A DNA stretch of 64,000 nucleotides from Cymbidium sinense (lineage: Eukaryota > Streptophyta > Magnoliopsida > Asparagales > Orchidaceae). A program made the position numbers and the translations under genes. The notes under the pieces were generated by a model that did no database searches, had not been told where the DNA came from, and saw nothing but the letters and a program-made list of their open reading frames with translations. Shown piece by piece: positions 29,101-40,900 of this stretch. The DNA is taken from NCBI GenBank assembly GCA_021442155.1, contig CM038214.1, positions 55,274,514 to 55,338,513 on the forward strand, given 5' to 3'. The first letter of the stretch is position 1. Each line of letters starts with the position of its first letter.

Positions 29101-30319
29101 TTGAGACCAACCTCTCTCCTTTTCTTTTTCTTGAGAAATTTTTTTCTTTTCTTAATGCTCTTATTACTGTTGACTTTTATATATATTTCATAAGTCGAAT
29201 CAAGCAAATTGACAGAATCAATGATTAATGATCACGAGATTATGCTGGTCAAATTCTAAATGCTTCAATTATGATCACAATCGTTCGAAATATTAAAATT
29301 ATCAAGCAGGGAATCAAAGTGATTTATTCAGACAAATACGTCAAAAATGATAAGTAAAGAACGTCATGCAAAGCAGTGTCAAAATACCTCAACGTTGGTC
29401 TAAATTAATTGAAACAATACTCATTCATGAAATAGGCTCTCTCGTTAACATTTCCCAATCAATTTGTTTAAATATAATGGCAACAACGGATTAAAAAAAA
29501 ACGCATACAAATAGGGACGTTACTTTGCATGCCATTGAAATCACTCAAATGGCGTCGTTTGTAAAACAGACTAAATCAAGAGTTTGAACATCAATGATTT
29601 TGAAATTGCCAACTATATTACTTTAGTGCACGCGTTAGTGCATAAAGTTAAATTTTATATGCATCTCTAGACGAAGCATAAATTAATAATGTGCAAAAAG
29701 CGAGAATATATAAAGAAAGATTAAGACACTCAAATGATTCTTTTTAAAACATAAAATTATGATTTTAATATTTTTAATATAATATTATATTAAAAATTGA
29801 ATTGAAATTCTTATTAAATCCCTAAGTGGCCCGAAGGAATCCTTGAAACCCTACTAGTATATTAGCTACCATTGTGCACTATAGCCAAATTCGCCATGCC
29901 ATATATGTTTCACACCAATTGTTCTCTCTCTCTCTCTCTCCCCTTTCTGATGGAAACCGCGAACCACTCGACCTTTTGGTGAGACCACTCAGTTAATATC
30001 CTTCCACCTTTGTCCCACACATAGCTTACTATGTCAGGAATCCCATTTGCTGAGTTTGCCTCATGTCTTCTCTCACATGACCCATCCACTTGTCACACTC
30101 TCTCTCATGTTCCTCTCTCAAAAACTACATCACCCAACTATTATCTCCTTGCTCGGCCTAACTTTGTCCTCTGCCATCCCAACACTTTCAATGTAGTTTC
30201 CTACATAGGGAAGACACTAAGAGGCTATCAAAATGATGCAAAATTTTTGATGAATGAGCCATAAAGAATTAAATTAATGATTTTCTGAACTTAATAACTT
30301 GACCAAAGTGTAAAGAAAG

Positions 30320-30360
<41 letters not shown>

Positions 30361-33300
30361 ATTATAGCATGTAAATACAAGAAAAGTACAAAAATAAAAA
30401 CTCCAAATGCACTGATTTTCCATTTTCGATTGTCAAGAATTAAAACACATGCAAGAACAAAAGAAGAATGAGAGAGCTCATCAATGAGGACAAATGAAAC
30501 CCCCTAAGCAATAATGAACACATTAGCCTGTCTACAAACAAGAATAAGAATTGAACACAATGAACTCGTAAAGACTTGGAAAGCTCATCTGTGAGCAAGA
30601 ACCAAATTCTATTGAACATTCAAGAATTTAAGAAATTATGAATGAATTGCAAATAAATAAATGTCACATTAAATACCCAAAAAAATTCTAAAATACTTTA
30701 AACCACCGAATATGTAACATGAGTCTACAAGCAGATAGAATGTGTCATTTGAAAATTTAAAATGAGGCTATACATACTACTTGATAATAAAATAATTTGC
30801 ACAAAGTTTTAAGTTTCTAGATGATTCCTAGAATTATATGATTTGTTTTTCACTCAGATGTAATGCTTAGAGATTCATGAAAATGCCTTAAAGTGTGTCC
30901 AAATAATTAATTTTGGTTATTTTCAAATTATGTGCTTGCATCATGAAACAATTCTTCTTGGATGCCTAGAAAAGCGCATGAATGTATCATGCAAATACAT
31001 GAAGATGCATTAGAACACATACAATTGTATTACACAAATGCATCAAAATTCATGCAGGTGCATTGAAATGTGTGCACATTTATTAAAATTGAATATTTGC
31101 ATGTGCTCCAATGAATGTGTTAAATATACAATTTTAACAATTGAGAATGTTGTTCAAATTAAAATTAAGATCAATTTAAAGTTATGCAACTTGCTTAAAA
31201 AAGATTAAGTCTTTTACAATGCATGAAAGTCATTAAAGTTGAAAATACCCGTATGTGTTCTAATCAATGTATAAAGCACTTAAATCCAAGATCTAAGAAT
31301 ACCATATGGCTAAAGGTAAAATCAACACACTCCTTCATTTTGAAAAGCATACAATTGCTTCGAAAAGCATGTAAATATTGTAGAAGATTCACAACTATAT
31401 AAAATTATAAACTCTCTTTTTTCTTAAATCAAATTCAAACTCAAGTTATACGTACTGTAGAGTCAAGCCACTTTTCCATAGAGCAAAGGGGTAAGTCTCA
31501 CCCTGACAATCTGATCCTCCTCATGAGGACTAGAATTGACAAGATTGAACACTACATAGAAAATCCAATTCTCCTTATAGGTACCAGAGTTGATGAGATT
31601 AACGCTTGTGAGCAATAATTCAACTAATATATAAATAAATGTAAAATATTAATATTAAAATTATAAGCATAATCATTAATCATAGTCTATAAATTTGATC
31701 TTTTGTAAACAAGTGTGTAAAGTTGACAATATTTGATTGAACAATTTGAGTTCAAACATTAATGATAGTGTTGATAAAAAGTTTCAACCGAGAGGATGCT
31801 ATCATAAAAATATTCTAAGCTAATGTAAATCATTCTAACTTAAATTTTGATAAAATATGATAAATTAAAAAAACTTATAAGATATAAAATTATATAGATA
31901 AAATTCATTATCAAAAGCTTAAGGCAAAACTCATCCACAATCCTCAATAGTTTTGTCCAAGGTGACAATTTTGAGAAAGCTCTAACTTAAAAAAGTCAAT
32001 ATTAGATCAAGTGCATTGTTATATTGACTCTCAAATAATCTCACATTAGTAAGGATGTGACCCGTGTTTTTATCCATGCAATTTTCTTATGAAATGATGC
32101 CACAAAATAGTGATTATGATCAGAGCTCTTTGAATGATTGATTTTCCCCAATGAAATCCTTTAATTGCAATCACAACAGTTGCCTTCAAGTTTCCTAATG
32201 GATTTTCGTCATGAATCATGAATCAAGAGTGCATTTAATAGGACACAAAACTCCATGTTGGGTAAAATCGAGTTAAAATCATCTCTTTAGACAAGCATCC
32301 ACCTGAGTTTACAAGGTCTCCTTGGACAATGTAACATATGGCTACTGGTAAGAATACTTCGATTATGTTAAGTCTACTATCTTTTTCGACTAATTAAACT
32401 AAGGACCTTGACAACTTGGGGTGATGAAACCATGAAAACTCAGGGTGACAAGGACCATGAAAATACCAATCGTCACAAGCAAATCTTATATTTCATCGAG
32501 CGCGTAAAATAAACTTCCAAAGAAAATACATAACTTTTAGAACACTTAATCATAAAACTTTATATACCCAATAAGTCTTTACAATCTTTCATAATTGTAC
32601 ACCAAAAGCTATACAAGTTAAAATATCGACTAACAATTTCCTTCTTATTTTTGTCTAAAACCAACAATCTAATAACGTATAAGCTTGATACCTAGTGAGA
32701 TAACCAATGCTAAAATAAGATTTATTATATAAAAAAAGAATCAACATGCATGACAATCGGTATTAATATGAATATCAATAGTAGAAAAATAGCATGCTTT
32801 TATATTTAATAATGGAATAACAAGTATGCTTAAATGTAACACATGAACAATGGTCAACAATAGTAGTTTATATGTAATAGTTTAATAGTACCCTATATAT
32901 GAAATGACATGCATATATTTCATTTTCTTACATTTTTATTTTAAATTTTTTTTAATATTACAAATGGCACTTATAATTATATAAATTTTGTTTAATATCA
33001 TTTCATAAGGTTTGTCACCCGGTTGGTCGACCAAGCCACTGATAAGGCTAATCATCTTAACTTCATTCATATCAACAACCCCTCTAACATTAATTGGTCT
33101 ATTCCAATCAGAATGTCAAGAGTCAGGAATTCAAAAATTCTCTGTCAAAGATTTATCTCATCAGAACTTTTACTTTTCTACATAAGTCGCCTAAAGCAAT
33201 CTACTTATCACAACTTTTATGATATTTCCCACTTATCATTACTATTCATATCATTTTGATATGCATTCACATTTGCAAGCACCTACAATCAGTCACTTGT

Positions 33301-36300
33301 CAATATGCACAAGGAACAACGTATGATAATAAAATCATAATTTATATTTATCCTCACAATTCAATAAAATAAAATCAATAGAAAGTGTGCAAATAATCAA
33401 TTGCATCATCAAATCAGTCTTATTATAACAATATCCTCAACATGCAGAATTATAAGTGTATCAAGTACACAGTAAACAAAAATCCTATAAAGATCTGATT
33501 CTTAATTTAGAAATTCAATATCTCTTCTCAGTTAAAGGCCAAACTCTCAAGCATGCGTGTGCTTCCTCGAATACAACCAAACATTACAAATGAATTTTTT
33601 CACTATATTACACTATTAAAATAACATAAATTAATGCATTTGAAATCCTACCTGAAATCTACATCGCCACTTGCAATACTTCTAAATTTATAACCAAAAA
33701 TTACTATAGGATTAAATTGTAATGTGAATTTCAACATTTAAATAACTTTCATATTAATGTAATTGATATACTACTTACAGAAGTTCTAATAGCCCAAAAT
33801 CTGCAATTTTACTGAAGATATCTGTTTCCAGCAATTCTCCTATATTCACAACTCACAAACGCAAATAATTTCTAAAAATCATGTGATTTCATTAATGTAT
33901 ATAAACAATACCTATATATTACCTTAATTCTTCCTGGCAACACTTCAGAACCACTCCTGCTTGGCTCCCCGGCAAAATCCAAATCCAAAAATCCTAACCA
34001 GCAGCTGCGGCCTATCCTTTGGCTCCTGTCTCTCTCTTGACGCGGGAAGGAACCGAGCCGGCGGCCGCTGTTTCCCCCTCCGTCCCCACCTCACGTGACA
34101 AGGGAATCCGAAGTGAGCTCGTCTTGCGTGTCACGGAAAGGATGCCGATCCCGTCCCGCTCATTTTCGCGGCACAGGCGCATAACTTGCGAGAAAGAAGG
34201 CAAACGAGGAAATAGAGCTCAATGGGATTTATTTGAAGTGCCGTATGTATAAATATAATAGCTTAAACCTCATCCTAGCCGCTAATCAGCTTGCACCGAT
34301 CCTGCATGCCAAGTGGATATGCTACCGTAATTACGTGAAAAAAATGGAGAAATTACAATAAATTTAATTGCTTATTATAAATATATTTATACATATTTAA
34401 ATATAATAATAATTTATATGTACATCCATATGTAATTTTAATTAAAAAATTTGTAAAATTTTATGAAAATAATTTAAATAATTTCGGAGAATGTAAAAAA
34501 TGAGAAATTATCAAAATAGATCTTAATCTACCTTTTCAATTTTGATTACTTTGGATATTACAAGTATACTTTGAAAATTGAACATTCTTTTTGTTTCCAT
34601 TACTGTTAGTTATTCATTTCACTCATCATTGCAATGACCAGCTGCAATCATTTACTCTTCACAAACTCTAATTTTAATTTTAAGCTTAATATTAGAGACT
34701 GCCTAGTGGCTTAAGGGTTTGGATTATTGTTGCATTGTCATAGTAGGCTAAGGACGTATTTAGCATAGCGGTATTGTACTCTACTGTAAATGTCATTTGA
34801 AGCACTACAATTTGCCCATATTTTAAAATTTTTGTTATAAAAAAATTGTATTTTTCAAATTGACCTTGCTCCCTGTGGTGGCGTCCACAGAGCTATGATT
34901 TGATTTTTTTTTTTTAAATAAAAAAATTATGTCCCACTTTTAAATAGCAGATTCTTTTGCAGCACCTCTATCACTATTTTTTCAAATAACTATAGATGTT
35001 CCAAATAGATCCTAAGTATGCCCTATTTTGTCACTATATCAATATTTTTCTTACACAACTAGCCAGTTGAATTATAATAATGCTATTTTGCATTTATTTT
35101 TTTGCTTGCAATGATGCAAATAATGTTGTAATTTTAGAGGTTAATTTTGCTTTACTCGTATGTATAACTTTAATGACGTTTCTTCTTTGAACATACAGGA
35201 GGTCATGGAGGCTCTCCCAGAGAAAGACAAAAAACTATTGACACTGATAGAAATGGGTTATTCACCGGAGGAGGTATCTAGGGCTATAAACCGATATGGT
35301 ATTATTTTAACACCTCAATTGCATGGCATTGCTTTTGTAATAATCATCATCTTTGTAGGCACATGCAAAACGCGAGAGAGCTTATCATGTTTATGTGCTA
35401 CTATTTAGAATACATTTGAGATAATTTTTTAGTTATTATTTGAAAATTTTTTATGTAAAAAATGTTTTTAAAAATCAGAGCTATTAAATAAGTCAGTGCG
35501 AGAGAGCTTTTGATTAAATTACAAAAATATATATTTATAACATTCATAAAATTTTAAATAAAAATTAATTTTTTCTTAAAACAGCTTTACAATCATTCAT
35601 AAAAATAAAAATAAAAATTATAGCTTCTTCAAATAGACCTTGCACCGTTGAAAGAGTTAAGAGTAATTAGAAATTAGGTGTGGTGTAACTTATTGAACAA
35701 TTTTATTGTGTTACCTTTATTAAATGCTGTATGCAACATTTGTTCGATTTCACACATGATTCTATGATACAAGAAACTTTGTAAGATAAAGAATAAATTT
35801 TGGTAAAATAAATATTGAGTGTCCAGTATATAATCTTAATCAATGTAAAATTTGCCTTGTGTTCGTTATATTGAGGGATCAACTGAGGCTAAGTTGTGAT
35901 AAGTTAAGATATTTTGGTTCTATTATATCAAAGAATGAGGTTACGGTTGCAAATATAATTTTTGAATGAGGTTACGGTTCTATTATTACTTTAAGAGTTT
36001 TATGAGTTTAGAGAAAACCGAAGACGCGTATATGTAAATTAACAAAGATGTAACTAGATCACCTAGGTTGCATAAATCTTTTGTTGGTCCAGAAAAAAGG
36101 CATTGATTGATAAAATATGAATGTTACGATAGATATATTCTTTTTACTTGGAAGGATAAAAAAAAGTTAGTTGTTGCAAAGCTAGTTAAGGCATAATTAA
36201 ATTAAGAGATGGTAAGAGTAGGGCTTGTTTAGCTAAGGTTGTAAAAGTAGGAGTTCAGTGGCTTGAGCTGGGACAGTAAAAAGTAGAAGAGACAAATAAA

Positions 36301-37966
36301 GAGAGGAGAAAGTTAATGTGAAAAGAATAGTAGGAGTAATGGGTCGAACACTTGGTTAAAGGCAACACATCGACTTGTGTACAAAGAAATGTTTAAACTT
36401 GAACTAAAACCATACCCAGCACTCAACATGAATGCTTAATGAATGGAGAGGTAGGATGCATTAAATGAAGTAGCTGAATTAAAGCTAATGATCATTCGTT
36501 TTGCTCATGCAGGAGCAGAGGCTGATATTTGGGAGCTTGTAGATTCAATCCATGCTGCTCAAACGGCTGAGCATTCTGATACAGAATCTTCAAATGATAA
36601 TAAGGTACACATAAATGTTAGGATAATGATTAAACTTCTTAAAGAAAATTAAATGAAGAAAAAGAATGATTATACCAAAGATTCTAAACTCATACATGAG
36701 TTTATAAGGCATAGTGATATTCACTTACATCCACAACTGCACAAAAGATCAAATATTTACAATACTTCAAGAGAGATACATGGTAAGATTACACTTCATA
36801 TGAATAAAAATAAATATGCCACTTCATTTGCATTTTTAACTACTAAGAGAGAATAAAACTGCCTATTGATGAGGACTAAATGCAGAGAATAAAGAGTTGA
36901 AGATGCTTCTTCGCGTCTCTTCTTTATGGAGAGAAGTTCTTCCTTTCTTCTCATCTCTATTCCTCCTCCTTTCACTTTATTTGCTTGCGATAGTGGTAAC
37001 AAATCAGGATTATATAGATTTTTATACTAAAGAGTTTGCTTTCTAATATTAATGATCAACTATCATTTGACACTATTGTAGCCTCGATCATAGACCTTTA
37101 TGGTAGCCTCTACTTAGGACTCTCATGTTATTAAAGTAAACCATTATTTTAAAAAATTAAATATTATAATCAAATTTTACTCAAAATGATTAACAAAAAA
37201 TTTAACTCTATATTTAATAATCTCCTACTTAAAAGGATTTTCAATGTACTAGCTTAGTGATTACATTTGAAGACTTCTCTATGATACCTTCATGTCATTA
37301 TTTATTGAGGTTAATTAAGGTTTTGCAAACTCTCAACTTTTCAATGAGTAACAATTTTGTGAGCAAATAAGTTGAATTTGATCTCAAACCTGATGTAAGT
37401 ACTTTATTATTACTATTATAATTATTATTATTATTTCAATTTAGTAGAATTCAAGTTGGATGATTGAAGTGGAGGAATGCATCTGACTTGTTATGTGATA
37501 AAAAAAGTTTTTTAAAAGAGAAAATTTTATAAGATGGCGATAAGACCTGTAGTGATTTATGGTGCAGAATGTTGTCCAATGAAAAAGAAGCATAAAAGTA
37601 AGTTAAGTGTCACGGAGAGGAGGGTGCTCAGGTACATGAGAGGCTATACTCTTGGAGATAAAATGTGAAATGAATATGTTTGGAAAAATGTTGAAGTAGC
37701 TCCTGTGGCATATAAGATTAGAGAGAGTCACCTTAAATGGTTTGGCCACATAAAATATCGGTCTTCTGATGACTCGGTTAGGAGAGTAGATGTACTAGAT
37801 TTACTTTATGTTAAGAAAGGTAGAGGTAGACCTAAAAAGATTTGGTTATGATGTCTAAAAAATGACCTTAGTTTGTTAGAATTAAATGAGAATTTGATAC
37901 AAAATAGGACACAATGGAGAAGAATGATTCATTTAGTCGACCACACAGGAATAAAGGCTTCTTCTT

Positions 37967-37998
<32 letters not shown>

Positions 37999-40900
37999 AA
38001 ATATACTATATATTAAAAGTTATAAATACAAGCTAGACAAGTATGCATAAATCCATAGACATTGTGGAGCTATATCATGAATGCATTTAAATTCATATAA
38101 GAGAGTTATATAATTGCATTGAAATTAATGCAAGCATATTAAGATACAATTAAACATGCATGTGCTTCGACTAATAAGTAAAATGATTGAAAAGATGAGA
38201 TATGATAATGTTGCACGAGTTTATAAAAAATGAATTCAAACCTCACTTGTCTCGTTGAGTATGTAAATATTAAAAATGCTTGAAATTATTTTAAAGTATA
38301 AATCATGTTCAGGATTAAAGTCAAAGTCTAATAAATTATATATGCTCTTTAATGGGATATTTCACCAAAAACATAAAGTCTTAAACCTTACTTAATCAAT
38401 CTGATCCTCCTCTATATGAGACTAGAGTTGATAATATTGATACCTATAATATTTTTTAATGATTAAAAAATTTGAATAATAAGATGCAAGTAAAAGAAAA
38501 TTATGAGTGTTTTAAATATCTCTCCTTGATATGACCGTGTTGAAAGTTAATCTCAACCGGAGTGAACTCTTACCAAAATGTCCATACGTTTATGTTTAAA
38601 TCACTTTGCCTTAAGTAAAAATAAAAAATCAATAGTTGCAACTCTCGAAGTTTAAATGTTTAAAAGAAATTTATCATGTAAAATTTAAATCAAAAATTAA
38701 TTCACCATTTGCAATATTTTATCGAGAATAAAAAATTTAAGATTAACCTAAGCTTACAAAGAGTCGAAGTTATATCAAATACATGTTTATAGTAAAACTC
38801 AAATCATCTCATATAAGGAAGAATATAGCTCATGTACTTTGTCCGCTTGATTTTGTCGCCAAATAACACCACAAAAAAGTGGTTATTACTAGAACCCTCT
38901 AACCATGTAGTTCACCGTCAAGTGATACTACTAAATTTTGATCACAGTTGTTGCCCATAAGCCCCATAATAATTTTATTCTTTGAGTTGTGAATCATAAG
39001 ATATACTTTATAGAGCATAAAGCTTTCTATTAGCTAAAGTTGACTTAAAATTATCCCCATATACAAACATCCACCCTAAATCTATAAGATCTCCTTTGGA
39101 CAACATAATTTATAGCTGCTGACAAAGATCTCTCAAAAAGATTAGGTTGTATACCTTCTTTAACTAAGTAGATCAAATACCATAATAGCCTGAGACAACA
39201 AAACCATTAGATTTTGATCAGACTCATCGTAATTTTCTTTATCATTTGTTTTAAGTTAATGATGATAATTTTTTTAAAATTTAAACCTAATTTACTGCTA
39301 CAATATGTTAAGTATTTACTAACATAACAACTAGTCTTATTTGAGCGTTCACTGGCATCATTGTGAGGGGTAATTTATTATAGTTCCTTGCACCTATAAA
39401 AAACCTGGAATCAGATCTAAAGTTCTCATAAAATTGAGGACAAAATATCTATGCAATCTTATTTCAAAGCTAATATACTTTTAAAAAATTTGACCCAACA
39501 TAAGTTAAAACTCTCTCCTCGAGAGGCCAAACAAAAATTTTTAGAGACCGCAACTAACTATGACTTTAATCTCTTCTCTGGTTGATATAGATTTATTTTA
39601 ATATAATTAATTTTATATTTGCATCTTCTAGAAGCTAAAATTTCGTTTATTAAACTTGTTGATTTTGATCATTCCATCTTTCATGTTCAAATCTGATAAC
39701 TTTTTAGAGAAAAGCTCTCATACAATTTTAGAATGATGATAAATATTTGAGCAAAAATTAAAAGAAGACAAGATAATAACTGCACTAAAGTTCCCAAACA
39801 AAAGATATAAGTTTACATGAATCAGTACAACTCACTTACGTTAATAATTGCACAAAGATCCAATATTTAATAAGCTTCAAAAAGGTACAAGGAGGGATTA
39901 TACTTCATATGAATAAAGATAAATATACCACTATACCTATATTTAACCACGAAAAGAATGCAACCATCGGCTATGACAAAAAGAGCTGAATATAAAGAAG
40001 AAGAAAATATTGATAATCAACTGTGATAATTTCTTCTTCTCTTCTCTTTATCTTCTCATAAGTTCACCTTCAAAATTAATGCAGAAGAAGAAGAAGAAGA
40101 GGCTAGTTGAAGAAAGAAGGGCCACAAGAGGCTCCGTATCCAAGAAAGCCAAAGAGTTAAATATTTGAAGAAAGCTGCTAGGGAACTTGATATGCCAATA
40201 GCAATTCCAAAGCAAATGATTGGTTTTAGTCTCCCATTTGAGGGGGGCTTCACAAGTAGAAATCTCCCCAAGTCTGGTCTTGCTCCCCCATATTTCTATT
40301 TTGAGAATGTTGCTCTTGCTCCTAAAAAAGTTTGGGATACCATTTCACGTTTTCTGTATAATATAGAGGCCGAGTTTGTAGACTCAAAGTACTTCTGTGC
40401 TGCTATGAGGAAGAGGGCTTATATCCACAACCTACCCATTGAAAATAGATTTCCACGTCTTCCTATCCAGAAGAAGACTATTCAAGAAGTCTTGCCTGCC
40501 ACAAGGAAGTGGTGGCCTAATTGGGATAAGAGAACCCAGTTTAATTGTTTGACAACTAACATCGTTAGTGTTAAGTTGACAGATAGGATTAGAAAGGCTT
40601 TGGATGATTGTGGTGATGTACCCTCAACAGGAGTTCAGGAGTATGTTCTCGCTGAATGTAGGAAGTGGAACCTAGTCTGGGTTGGGCACCACAAAGTTGC
40701 ACCATTGGAACCTGATGAGATAGAAATGTTGCTTGGTTTTCCAATAAATCATACTAGAGGTGGAGGCATTACCACGAATGAAAGGATCAAATCATTAGGA
40801 AATTCATTCCAGGTTGATACAGTTGCTTATCACCTTTCGGTGCTGAAGAACTTGTTTCCTGATGGGATTAATGTATTATCTCTCTTTTCTGGTATTGGTG

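Noticed and set aside
34012..34252. Overlapping open frames on both strands in a GC-rich island
   Set aside because: Open frames on both strands over the same bases reflect few stop codons in GC-rich DNA. No motif, splice context or homology.
37967..37996. Apparent poly-cysteine coding run
   Set aside because: It is the (TTG)n tail of a LINE read in one frame.
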